From NCBI GenBank assembly GCA_900556455.1, contig USOV01000010.1:1-28058 (forward strand): a stretch of DNA of 28,058 nucleotides, read 5' to 3'. The stretch is from an uncultured Clostridium sp. (lineage in GTDB: Bacteria; Bacillota; Clostridia; TANB77; CAG-508). Each line of letters starts with the position of its first letter. The first letter of the stretch is position 1. The notes beneath the pieces are model-generated. The model ran no database searches and was not told where the DNA came from. It saw only the letters and a list, made by a program, of their open reading frames with translations. Of this stretch, positions 1 through 7,315 are shown piece by piece. A program made the translations under genes and the position numbers.

Positions 1-227
1 CAGCAGCTGAAGAAAAAGCATCTTTCAATGTTGTTTTAAAAGAAGCTGGAGCAAACAAAATCCAAGTTATCAAAGTTGTTAGAGATATAACAGGTTTAGG
101 ATTAAAAGAAGCTAAAGATTTAGTTGATGGAGCACCTAAAACAGTTAAAGAAGGAGCTTCTAAAGAAGAAGCTGAAGACATGAAAGCAAAATTCGAAGCA
201 GCTGGAGCAGTTGTTGAATTAGCTTAG
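1..227 (+). CDS. rplL: Ribosomal protein bL12 (L7/L12), C-terminal part
   Basis: This is the 3' part of the gene for the ribosomal stalk protein L7/L12, which recruits GTP-bound translation factors to the large subunit. The reading frame starts at base 3 and ends at the TAG at 225-227, giving about 74 residues. The C-terminal globular domain is recognisable: a stretch reading VVLKEAGANKIQVIKVVRDI, then TGLGLKEAKDLVDGAP, then KEEAEDMKAKFEAAGAVVEL, which is the classic end of the family. The N-terminal dimerisation domain and hinge lie outside the window. A strong terminator follows immediately, so this is the last gene of its operon, as usual for rplJ-rplL. Confidence 0.97.
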   Translation, partial: AAEEKASFNVVLKEAGANKIQVIKVVRDITGLGLKEAKDLVDGAPKTVKEGASKEEAEDMKAKFEAAGAVVELA

Positions 228-240
228 TTTTCTAAAATAA

Positions 241-271
241 AAATCACCTTAATTATTTAAGGTGATTTTTT
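241..271. terminator. Bidirectional intrinsic terminator
   Basis: A perfect 12-bp stem (241-252 with 257-268, AAATCACCTTAA and its complement) has a 4-base loop and is followed by a T run. On the other strand it is followed by a T-rich stretch too. It sits between the ends of rplL and the convergent gene at 273-1376 and probably serves both. Confidence 0.92.
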
Positions 272-272
272 G

Positions 273-1376
273 TTACTTATTTATATAATCTTTGCTAACT
301 TCAGATTTAACTAATTCTTTAAGTTTTCTAAAGAAGGTTTTTACAAAAGTTAATTTGTTCTTATTAGAATCTATAATCATCAAAGAAGTACATTCTTTTG
401 AAGGTAAGGAAATTGCTCCATGTTCCTTTATATAGTCTTTTTTAGTTTCTATAATGTTCATCATTGAACAATAGAAATCATTATAAAAACTATAGTTATC
501 ATTGAACCCAATTATATTTTTATAATCATATAATTGATTTTTAAAATCATGTATTTCCTCTAGAGATTTTAATTTATTAAATTCACAATTAAAACAAGAT
601 CTCATAATATGATTTTGTGTTTGGAAAAATAAAGTTGTTATTTTTCCTTTTTTGTAATTGATTAGTTTAGTTAAATTTTTAATGCTTTTTTCTTCAGTAG
701 CATAGCTTAATTCCTCAATATAAGAGTTAAGCTCATTTTCTAGACTTAATAGAGAATCTAATTTTTTTATAATAAAATAATATAATTTTTTATTAAACTT
801 TGCTATAAAAGTATTTTTAAATATATCGTTGCTAAATAAAATACTATTATATAGAGGATATGTTCCTGTAAAGTATGTAATTTGGTTTAATAAAGCACAT
901 TCAAGAGGGTAATAATCTGGACTATTTGTTTTTAAAGAAATATCAAAATATTTAACTTCAACTGTTTCATGCATATTTGCTTCAGAAGCCATTAATTGTA
1001 CAGCTGCCTCATTTATAGCAAGCCCTTTTTGTGATACATATAAACCAAAATGTGAATTAGAATTATAATGCTGTATAAAATGTATACATTCATGCATTGC
1101 TGTATTTGGAATTTCCTCAAAAGGCAGAGTGCTATTAAAATAAATAGAATTATTTTCTAAAATATATTTTGCACCAGAAAAATCCTTTGGTAAATTTGCA
1201 AGATACATTTTTACCTTAGATAAAGATTCATATAGGCTTTGACGGGATAAATTATGTTCAGGAAAAGCAAGACAAAGCTTTATAGCAATATCTTTTGCTA
1301 TTGTTTTAACTTCTCTGGTATTTAATTCTCTTACGATATTAATTCCTTCATTTTTTAGTATAGATTTAATACTCAT
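273..1376 (-). CDS. Unknown protein with HExxH metallopeptidase-like motif
   Basis: I do not recognise the family. The 367-residue product is Lys- and Asn-rich, with no signal peptide and no clear membrane segment, so it is probably cytoplasmic. At residues 95-99 it has HECIH, inside AMHECIHFIQH, followed 24 residues later by NEAAVQ (Glu123). This order, HExxH with a downstream Glu in a helix, is the layout of gluzincin zinc metallopeptidases, so residues His95, Glu96, His99 and Glu123 are candidate zinc/catalytic residues. A Cys pair (SCFNC) lies in the C-terminal half. The ATG at 1376 has AAGGAG six bases upstream. It stands alone, convergent with rplL and divergent from mreD. A proteolytic role is inferred from the motif only; a metal-binding protein without protease activity is equally possible. 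Confidence 0.6.
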   Translation of the reverse strand: MSIKSILKNEGINIVRELNTREVKTIAKDIAIKLCLAFPEHNLSRQSLYESLSKVKMYLANLPKDFSGAKYILENNSIYFNSTLPFEEIPNTAMHECIHFIQHYNSNSHFGLYVSQKGLAINEAAVQLMASEANMHETVEVKYFDISLKTNSPDYYPLECALLNQITYFTGTYPLYNSILFSNDIFKNTFIAKFNKKLYYFIIKKLDSLLSLENELNSYIEELSYATEEKSIKNLTKLINYKKGKITTLFFQTQNHIMRSCFNCEFNKLKSLEEIHDFKNQLYDYKNIIGFNDNYSFYNDFYCSMMNIIETKKDYIKEHGAISLPSKECTSLMIIDSNKNKLTFVKTFFRKLKELVKSEVSKDYINK

Positions 1377-1399
1377 AATTACTCCTTATATCTTTAGTA

Positions 1400-1428
1400 T
1401 TTATATATTATATACTAAAATTAGACAA
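1400..1428 (-). promoter_or_regulatory. Putative sigma-A promoter of the HExxH gene
   Basis: On the minus strand TTGTCT (1428-1423) and TATAAA (1405-1400) are separated by 17 bases, upstream of the start at 1376. The match to consensus is moderate and the region is very AT-rich. Confidence 0.5.
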
Positions 1429-1479
1429 ACAGTGTAACAATAGTATTAAAATTATATTACATTTTTGTTACAGTAAATA

Positions 1480-1508
1480 TTGAAAATATTACCAATTTTT
1501 GATATAAT
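1480..1508 (+). promoter_or_regulatory. Sigma-A promoter of the mreD operon
   Basis: TTGAAA (1480-1485), a 17-base spacer and TATAAT (1503-1508) lie 28 bases before the mreD start. It implies that mreD is the first gene of this transcript, with mreB and mreC encoded elsewhere or on another transcript. Confidence 0.8.
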
Positions 1509-1535
1509 TCATAAAAATAATTTATTAGGAGAAGC

Positions 1536-2064
1536 ATGAAAAAGGTAGCTGATATTTTTTTTATTATATTAATTTTTTTTATAATCTATTTTTTACGGAT
1601 CTAATTTTTTCACATGGTTTAATATTGCAGGAGTTATGCCAAATTTATTTGTAGTTTTAATCATGATGATTGGCTTATTTATGAAGAAAAAATCTGGTTT
1701 TATTTTTGGAATAATATTTGGGTTGCTAATAGATTTATTTGTAGGGGTAAGAATAGGAATAAATGCTATATCACTTGCAATTGTTGGACTTTGTGCAGAA
1801 TTTTTAGATAAAAACTTTTCAAAAGATAATAGAATAACTGTAATGTTTTTAACATGTATATTAACAGTACTTGCTGAAATAATAGTTTATGCTTTACAAA
1901 TATTCTTTTGTGGTGCAACTTTACAGGTATTAGAATTTACAAAAGTAGTAGCCATAGAGGTTGTTTATAATGCAATTTTAATAGCTGTAAGCTATCCTTT
2001 ATTTTTAGCTTTTGGAACTAAAATAGAAGACGATTTTTCAAATAAAAGCTTTTTGAAATTTTGA
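1536..2064 (+). CDS. mreD: Rod-shape-determining protein MreD, needs +1 frameshift
   Basis: MreD is the small integral membrane partner of MreC in the elongasome. The gene starts at ATG 1536 with AGGAG upstream, giving MKKVADIFFIILIFFIIYFL, then meets an in-frame CGG (1596-1598) and a stop at 1602. The rest continues in the +1 frame: SNFFTWFNIAGVMPN and a hydrophobic protein ending at 2064, with GLLIDLFVG typical of MreD. The joined product is 175 residues with about five membrane segments, the normal family size. The only ATG of the downstream frame, at 1636, has no good ribosome binding site and would lose the first membrane helix. Its stop is followed 14 bases later by the penicillin-binding protein gene, the usual mreD neighbour. 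A T6 run at 1589-1594 offers another explanation for the frameshift here (slippage or sequence error). Confidence 0.85.
1596..1599 (+). other. In-frame CGG-A, +1 frameshift site in mreD
   Basis: TTA CGG ATC TAA in the upstream frame becomes TTA (C) GGA TCT AAT in the frame that encodes MreD. The upstream frame stops at 1602-1604, and the MreD frame has a stop at 1582-1584. The shift must therefore occur between 1585 and 1601. Confidence 0.7.
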
Positions 2065-2078
2065 AGGTAGGTAGATAA

Positions 2079-4163
2079 ATGAAACCATTAGACAAAAAAA
2101 ATATTAGATATAATATAATGTCTTTAATAATATATGCTATTGGAATTATTATAATAGTGAAATTATTTTCTTTACAAATAGTAAATGGTAAAGAATATTT
2201 AGAAAAATCAAATTCCAGACTTACTAGGGAAACGGTAGTTAAGGCAAGTAGAGGAAATATTTTTGATTGTAATGGAAATATTTTAGCAGGTACAAAAATA
2301 AAATATTCTTTAGAATTATATAAAAGTAAAATTGAGACAGAACAGTTAAACAATACAATTTTAAATGCCATAAATGTTTTAGAAAAAAATTCGGACACAT
2401 ATATAGATGAATTCCCAATTACAATTAACCCAATACAATATAAATTTTCTGACGAAGAAAAAACAAAAAATTGGTTAGAAAGAAAAAAAATAGATGTAAA
2501 TTCTTCAGCAGAACAAGCCTTAAACTTTTACATTGAAAAATATAAATTAACAAATTATAGCCTAGAAGATGCCAGAAAAATAATTGCTGTTAGATATGGA
2601 ATTGAAGAAAATGGATATACTGCGATGAGAGCATACACAATTTCTGAAAATATAAGCGAGGAAAGTGTACTAATATTTGAAGAGCAAAATAATAGTTTCC
2701 CAGGAATGGCAATAGAAAAAACACCAATAAGAAGTTATACTTACGGGAAACTGGCTTCGCATGTATTAGGATATGTAGGTAAAATTTCAAGCGAAGAGTA
2801 TAATTCTTTAGAAGGATATAGTATATCAGATTATATAGGAAAAACAGGAATAGAGTATGCTTTTGAAGGTTATTTAAAAGGACAAGATGGAATAAAACAA
2901 ACAGATATGTCTATAGATGGAACAATTACAGGGGAATATATAACCGAAGAAGCTGTAAGTGGTGATGATGTAACACTTACAATAGATGCAAATATTCAAG
3001 ATGTGGCTGAAAAATACCTAAAAGAATTAATAGAAAAAATTAGAAATGGTGGATTTGGCAGAGTATATGATGCAAAATCTGGTGCAGTAGTTGCTTTGAA
3101 CGTAAAAACAGGGGAAGTCATTGCAATGAGTAGCTATCCGGATTTTGAGCCACAGCTATTTATAGACGGTATAAGTACAGAAAAATGGGATGAATATACT
3201 AAAGGGGAAAGAAGTGCACTACTTAATAGAACAATACAAAGTGCTTATGCACCTGGCTCTGTATTTAAAATGGCAACAGCAATAGCAGGGCTAGAATCAG
3301 GAGCAATAACTAATACGGAAACTATTTATGATAGCGGAGTATATTATTATGGTGGAAGTTCTTGGAGATGTTGGACTTATACAGATTATGGAGTAGGACA
3401 TGGAAGCCTAAATGTTGCAGGTGCCATAAAACACTCATGTAACTATTTCTTCTATGAAACAGCAAAAAGAATGGGAATAGACACTTTAGTAAAATATGCT
3501 AGATATTTGGGATTAGGAAGTAAAACTGGAATTGAACTAGCTGGGGAAGAAGCAGGAATGCTTGCAAGTAAGGAGACATCAGAAGAACTAGGACAAGAGT
3601 GGTATGGGGGAAATGCCTTAAATGCTGCAATTGGACAAGGAGACAATAGCTTTACTCCCCTTCAAATTGCAAAATATATAGCAATGATAACAAATGGTGG
3701 GCATGATATAGATATAACACTTATAAAAGAAATTACAAAAGCAGATGGGACAACTATAGACAAAGACAAAGTTGAAGAATATATAAATAATAGATTAGGA
3801 ATAAAAAAAGAAGAAAAAGATGACATACAAATAAGTGAAGAAACTATAAAAACTGTTATGGAAGGAATGAGGTCTGTTACTACCGATACAGGAGGAACAG
3901 CATATTCTGTGTTCAAAAACTTTGAAATAGAAGTTGGAGGGAAAACAGGTTCAGCAGAAGCTGGAAAAAATGTAAATGCATGGTTTACTGGATTTGCACC
4001 ATATGATGACCCTGAAATAGCAGTGGTTGTTTTTGTAGAAAATGGTGGACATGGATATTATACAGCAACAGTAGCAAGGGAAATTTTTGAAAGTTATTTC
4101 GGAACAAATGAAGATATAAAAGAAGATAGAACAGCAAAGCCATATACTGGGCAAAATAATTAA
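2079..4163 (+). CDS. mrdA: Class B penicillin-binding protein 2 (elongasome transpeptidase)
   Basis: This 694-residue D,D-transpeptidase cross-links peptidoglycan during cell elongation. A single N-terminal membrane anchor (about residues 12-33) is followed by the PBP dimerisation region (ETVVKASRGNIFD, about 51-63, and a long insertion to about 290). The transpeptidase domain then carries all three catalytic motifs: SVFK with Ser394, SCN at 453-455 and KTGS at 622-625. It follows mreD by 14 bases and precedes minC, the common mre-pbp2-min order in Clostridia, so it is most likely PBP2/MrdA rather than the septal FtsI or the sporulation protein SpoVD. I see no PASTA domains, which argues against SpoVD. 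The ATG at 2079 has GGTAGG upstream. The first in-frame Met is adopted because it precedes the anchor. Confidence 0.92.
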   Translation: MKPLDKKNIRYNIMSLIIYAIGIIIIVKLFSLQIVNGKEYLEKSNSRLTRETVVKASRGNIFDCNGNILAGTKIKYSLELYKSKIETEQLNNTILNAINVLEKNSDTYIDEFPITINPIQYKFSDEEKTKNWLERKKIDVNSSAEQALNFYIEKYKLTNYSLEDARKIIAVRYGIEENGYTAMRAYTISENISEESVLIFEEQNNSFPGMAIEKTPIRSYTYGKLASHVLGYVGKISSEEYNSLEGYSISDYIGKTGIEYAFEGYLKGQDGIKQTDMSIDGTITGEYITEEAVSGDDVTLTIDANIQDVAEKYLKELIEKIRNGGFGRVYDAKSGAVVALNVKTGEVIAMSSYPDFEPQLFIDGISTEKWDEYTKGERSALLNRTIQSAYAPGSVFKMATAIAGLESGAITNTETIYDSGVYYYGGSSWRCWTYTDYGVGHGSLNVAGAIKHSCNYFFYETAKRMGIDTLVKYARYLGLGSKTGIELAGEEAGMLASKETSEELGQEWYGGNALNAAIGQGDNSFTPLQIAKYIAMITNGGHDIDITLIKEITKADGTTIDKDKVEEYINNRLGIKKEEKDDIQISEETIKTVMEGMRSVTTDTGGTAYSVFKNFEIEVGGKTGSAEAGKNVNAWFTGFAPYDDPEIAVVVFVENGGHGYYTATVAREIFESYFGTNEDIKEDRTAKPYTGQNN

Positions 4164-4185
4164 TAAATTACAATTTATATTAAAA

Positions 4186-4256
4186 TAGATAGTGTTAAGT
4201 AGTCTATGAAAAATTGTAGCGGAGCACAGTGTGTTCCATAAAAATAAAACTATCTA
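4186..4256 (+). promoter_or_regulatory. Structured 5' leader of minC
   Basis: TAGATAGT (4186-4193) pairs perfectly with ACTATCTA (4249-4256), enclosing a second hairpin (GGAGCAC with GTGTTCC, 4221-4236). The closing stem ends two bases before the minC Shine-Dalgarno sequence GAGGAGG (4258-4264). Its placement suggests a cis-regulatory RNA, but I cannot match it to a known riboswitch class. I found no clear promoter upstream of it. Confidence 0.4.
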
Positions 4257-4271
4257 AGAGGAGGAAATATT

Positions 4272-4883
4272 ATGAGAAATCCTGTAGGAATAAATATGAA
4301 AAAAGATGAGATAGTAATAAGAATAAGTGAAGGTGCAGAACAAAAAGAAATAGTAGAATGCTTAAATAAAAAAATACCTGCTTTAAAAAAATTATATAAA
4401 ACCGAGAAAACACCAATACTTGTAACAGGAAAAGTTCTAAAAAATAAAGAAATTAATGAAATAAAAAAAATAATACAAGACAATATAGAAGTAGAAGTAA
4501 ATTTTGATAGCCCAAAAGTACTAGGACTACATGGAATAAAAAAAGTTTTTGAAAAAGATATAGAAAATTCTGAAACAAAATTTCATAAAGGAAATTTACG
4601 TTCTGGGCAAAAAATAGAATTTGAAGGAAGCCTTGTAATATTAGGAGATGTAAATGCAGGCGCAGAAGTAATTGCAGGGGAAAATATTGTTATCCTAGGA
4701 GTATTAAGAGGTTTAGCACATGCAGGTGCTAAAGGAAATAAAAAAGCAATAATAGCAAGTAATGAAATAGACTGTCCACAAATTAGAATTGCTAATATTG
4801 TAAAAGAAATAGAAAAAGACGAACTAGAAGAAAACTACAGATGTGCATTTGTAGATGACAAAAATGAACTTATAATGGAATAA
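4272..4883 (+). CDS. minC: Septum site-determining protein MinC
   Basis: MinC inhibits FtsZ assembly away from midcell when recruited to the membrane by MinD. The 203-residue product has the short N-terminal inhibitory domain (about 1-95) and the C-terminal beta-helix domain starting at LRSGQKIEFEGSLVILGDVN (about 108-127). That domain continues with AGAEVIAGENIVILGVLRG and AHAGAKGN, all hallmarks of the MinC C domain, and then QIRIAN. The length is normal. GAGGAGG seven bases upstream fixes the start at ATG 4272. Unusually minD does not follow: the next genes are spore-coat-like. The 108-base gap to the upstream penicillin-binding protein gene holds an inverted-repeat leader, so minC may be regulated separately. 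Confidence 0.93.
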   Translation: MRNPVGINMKKDEIVIRISEGAEQKEIVECLNKKIPALKKLYKTEKTPILVTGKVLKNKEINEIKKIIQDNIEVEVNFDSPKVLGLHGIKKVFEKDIENSETKFHKGNLRSGQKIEFEGSLVILGDVNAGAEVIAGENIVILGVLRGLAHAGAKGNKKAIIASNEIDCPQIRIANIVKEIEKDELEENYRCAFVDDKNELIME

Positions 4884-4946
4884 ATCCTAAAAAAATGTTA
4901 ATAATATATGTGTATTAATTAAAGATGAAAGGGAGAATGATAAGTA

Positions 4947-5132
4947 ATGGCAGACTTAACTCAAGTTGAATTACAAAATTTAAGACATCTAATTGGTGCA
5001 CATGATACTTCATATCAAAAACTAAATTCTTATGCCAATCAATGTGTTGATCCACAAATCAAGCAAATGTTTACAGGAGCAGCACAAGATGCTTTAAACA
5101 CAAAACAAAAATTATTAACATTTTTAAATTAG
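4947..5132 (+). CDS. Small spore-coat-like protein, first of a pair
   Basis: The 61-residue, all-helical protein reads MADLTQVELQNLRHLIGAHD and ends LLTFLN. It resembles the small partners that accompany CotF-family spore coat proteins in Clostridia: helical, no signal peptide, no membrane segment, with an ELxxLRHLI/H pattern. It lies 11 bases before the CotF-like gene and probably shares its message. GGGAGA is upstream of the ATG at 4947. A role in the spore coat is inferred from this pairing and from family resemblance; nothing in the upstream sequence clearly shows a sporulation sigma-factor promoter. Confidence 0.65.
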   Translation: MADLTQVELQNLRHLIGAHDTSYQKLNSYANQCVDPQIKQMFTGAAQDALNTKQKLLTFLN

Positions 5133-5143
5133 GAGGTACTTGT

Positions 5144-5389
5144 ATGGAAGAAAAATATATGGTAAACGACATATTAGAAAGTGTAAAATCAGGACTTACA
5201 ACTTACCAAGGGGTTATATCAGAAACAGAAAATGTTGGACTTAGACAAACTATACAACAAATAAGAAATAATGATGAAGCTTTTCAATATGAACTATTTA
5301 AGGTTGCACAAGTAAAGGGGTATTATACTCCTGCAGAAAAAGCTCCACAAGAAGAAATCAATAAAGTAAAAAATGAATTAAATGCATAA
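5144..5389 (+). CDS. CotF-family spore coat protein
   Basis: This 81-residue protein begins MEEKYMVNDILESVKSGLTT and has the CotF-like pattern: an N-terminal helix with NDIL, a middle acidic/amide-rich helix and a C-terminal KGYYTPAEKAPQEEI segment, where G-[YW]-Y is the family hallmark. CotF-like proteins are ferritin-like helical proteins found in spore coats. The start at 5144 has AGGAGG with good spacing directly after the stop of the 61-residue gene, so the two form a translational pair. An intrinsic terminator 3' of the gene closes the unit. Very similar proteins also occur outside coats, so the sporulation role is probable rather than proven. Confidence 0.75.
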   Translation: MEEKYMVNDILESVKSGLTTYQGVISETENVGLRQTIQQIRNNDEAFQYELFKVAQVKGYYTPAEKAPQEEINKVKNELNA

Positions 5390-5393
5390 AATA

Positions 5394-5427
5394 AAAAAAT
5401 ATGACTTTGAACGGAGTCATATTTTTT
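5394..5427 (+). terminator. Intrinsic terminator after the CotF-like gene
   Basis: A 13-bp stem (5394-5406 with 5415-5427) has an 8-base loop. A-rich on the left and T-rich on the right, it can work in both directions. Confidence 0.88.
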
Positions 5428-5441
5428 ATTTTATGCGAGAG

Positions 5442-5470
5442 TTGACAAAAAAATTTTTATGGGGTAAAAT
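5442..5470 (+). promoter_or_regulatory. Sigma-A promoter of the M23 peptidase gene
   Basis: TTGACA (5442-5447), 17 bases, TAAAAT (5465-5470). It lies just after the preceding terminator, about 40 bases before the coding region. Confidence 0.82.
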
Positions 5471-5502
5471 AGAAAAGGTATTTTAATGAATATCAGATAG
5501 GA

Positions 5503-6492
5503 GTGTTTAATATTTTACGAAGTATAAAAAATATTTTTGTACACATAAGGAGTTCTCTAAAATTTATATTCTTAATAATTGTTGCAGGAATATTAATAAC
5601 AGGTATAGTATCGTATTTTTATAAAATAACATATAGTGTAACTTTAAATGGAGAATTTATTGGTTATACAAATAATAGAGCTGAATTACAACAAAGGATA
5701 AATGAGTTTATGGAACAAAATGAAAGCCAAAATGTTGCATTTGTTGATATAACAACATTGCCAAAATATTCATTGTGTTTAGTAAAAAAGAGTAATGAAA
5801 CAAACGATGAAGAAATTTTTGCAAAAGTAACAGGGCTAGGAACAGCGTATTATGAATACTATGCAATACTAGAGGGAACTGAAGAAAAATATTATGTGGC
5901 AACAAAGGAACAATCAGAAGAAATAATAAAAGAATTAACAAGCAAAAAAAGTAGTAATATAAATAAAATATCATATACTCAAGTTTTTGGAACAGAGATA
6001 CAAGAGTTTACAGAAGTTGAAACTGTAATTGCTGATTTATATAAAAAGCCAGTAACAACATATTCAGGTAGTGGTTCTTATAAAATAGCAAGTTCTACAA
6101 CAAAGATGGATTTAGGCATAGGCTTAATAAAACCAGTAACATCTGGGTATACAATAACATCAAGATATGGCTCAAGAAACGGTGGAACTCATACAGGATT
6201 AGACATAGCATCACCTACAGGAACAACAATTACAGCAGCTGCTGGGGGAACAGTAACATATGTAAATTATTCAAATGTAAGTTACGGTAACTGTGTAAAA
6301 ATTTCTCATGGTAATGGAGTAGAAACATTATATGCACATTGTAGTGCAATATATGTATCAACTGGAGAAACAGTATCACAAGGGCAAGCAATAGCAGCAG
6401 TTGGGTCAACTGGTAACTCATCAGGACCACATTTACATTTAGAAATAAGAGTAAATGGAACAACATTAAACCCACAAAATTATTTGTATTAA
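5503..6492 (+). CDS. Membrane-anchored M23 family peptidoglycan endopeptidase
   Basis: The product (up to 329 residues) has one N-terminal membrane segment (about 20-40), an extracytoplasmic linker domain, and a C-terminal LytM/M23 domain. The zinc ligands and catalytic residues are all visible: His230 and Asp234 in HTGLD, His279 in LYAHCS, and His310/His312 in PHLHLE, so the enzyme should be active on cell-wall peptides. Such proteins act in growth or in spore morphogenesis (SpoIIQ-like), which fits the neighbouring coat genes but is not shown. The start is odd. GTG 5503 overlaps the AGGAG at 5499-5503, too close to be used with it. An in-frame ATT at 5512 has ideal 8-base spacing. A four-codon ORF (ATG 5486 to TAG 5500) ends just before GTG, so reinitiation is another possibility. 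It has its own promoter and terminator. Confidence 0.88.
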   Translation: MFNILRSIKNIFVHIRSSLKFIFLIIVAGILITGIVSYFYKITYSVTLNGEFIGYTNNRAELQQRINEFMEQNESQNVAFVDITTLPKYSLCLVKKSNETNDEEIFAKVTGLGTAYYEYYAILEGTEEKYYVATKEQSEEIIKELTSKKSSNINKISYTQVFGTEIQEFTEVETVIADLYKKPVTTYSGSGSYKIASSTTKMDLGIGLIKPVTSGYTITSRYGSRNGGTHTGLDIASPTGTTITAAAGGTVTYVNYSNVSYGNCVKISHGNGVETLYAHCSAIYVSTGETVSQGQAIAAVGSTGNSSGPHLHLEIRVNGTTLNPQNYLY

Positions 6493-6564
6493 TAATATGT
6501 ATTATACAATAGCAAAATTTGTCGATGAAAAAAAGTAGACAATAACAGAAAAATATAGTATAAC

Positions 6565-6598
6565 AAACTGGTAAGAAAATTTTACTTACCAGTTTTTT
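6565..6598 (+). terminator. Intrinsic terminator after the M23 gene
   Basis: An 11-bp stem (6565-6575 with 6585-6595, AAACTGGTAAG and its complement), a 9-base loop and a T6 run. Confidence 0.92.
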
Positions 6599-6651
6599 GT
6601 ATTTTTAAATCAAAAAATACAATTTATTGATTTAATTTCAAAAGGAGTTTT

Positions 6652-7302
6652 ATGTTCGAAAAATTTTTAAATCTTATTTTCCCAAATGTCTGTGGATTTT
6701 GTAATAAAATAGATAAAAACAGTTTGTGTGAAAACTGTGAATTAAAGTTAGCAAAATATAGAATAAATTGCATTAAAGATTATACTAAAGACAATAAAAA
6801 GTATTTTGACTACTTATATTCAGCACTAAAATATGAAAATGAAGTTCGAGAAAAAATAATAAAATATAAATTTAATGAAAATTCATATTTATATAAAACT
6901 TTTGCAAAAATTATAATAAAAGATAAAAAAGTATATGGATTTTTAAAATTATATGATATAATAATCCCAGTTCCAATGAACAAACTTAAGAAATCCGTAA
7001 GAGGATATAATCAAAGTGAACTAGTAGCAAATGAAATTGCAAAACAAATGGAACTTCCATTCGAAAAAACTGTACTAATAAAAACCAAAAACACAAAAGT
7101 GCAAAGCACACTAACTAAAACACAAAGAATTGAAAATGTCAAAAATGCATTTTTCGTAACAGATACTACAAAAGTAAAATACAAAAAAGTTATATTAATA
7201 GATGATATATACACAACAGGATGCACAGTAAATGAATGTAGTAAAGTTTTAAAACAGGCTGGAGCTCAAGAAATTTGTGTTGTTACAATTGCAAAAGATT
7301 AA
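6652..7302 (+). CDS. comFC: ComFC-type phosphoribosyltransferase-like competence protein
   Basis: ComFC takes part in internalisation of transforming DNA, as partner of the ComFA helicase in the cytoplasm. The 216-residue protein has the family's N-terminal zinc ribbon (CGFC at 14-17 and CENC at 26-29) and a C-terminal phosphoribosyltransferase fold with the PRPP-binding motif VILIDDIYTTGCT at 180-192. RGYNQSELVA (117-126) is the other conserved family segment. The length is normal. AGGAG lies six bases before ATG 6652. No comFA is adjacent. The next gene begins 13 bases after its stop, with its Shine-Dalgarno sequence overlapping the stop, so comFC, the KAP NTPase and the beta-helix gene look like one operon. 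comEC lies 7.5 kb further on. Confidence 0.9.
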   Translation: MFEKFLNLIFPNVCGFCNKIDKNSLCENCELKLAKYRINCIKDYTKDNKKYFDYLYSALKYENEVREKIIKYKFNENSYLYKTFAKIIIKDKKVYGFLKLYDIIIPVPMNKLKKSVRGYNQSELVANEIAKQMELPFEKTVLIKTKNTKVQSTLTKTQRIENVKNAFFVTDTTKVKYKKVILIDDIYTTGCTVNECSKVLKQAGAQEICVVTIAKD

Positions 7303-7315
7303 AGGAGGAACAAAA

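Noticed and set aside
4206..4241. An 11-codon ORF in the minC leader (MKNCSGAQCVP) as a leader peptide
   Set aside because: No Shine-Dalgarno sequence precedes it, and the bases are better explained by the hairpin at 4221-4236.
7277..7315. Earlier start for the KAP NTPase inside comFC
   Set aside because: AAAGGAGG at 7301-7308 is well spaced to GTG 7316; the upstream extension merely overlaps the end of comFC.
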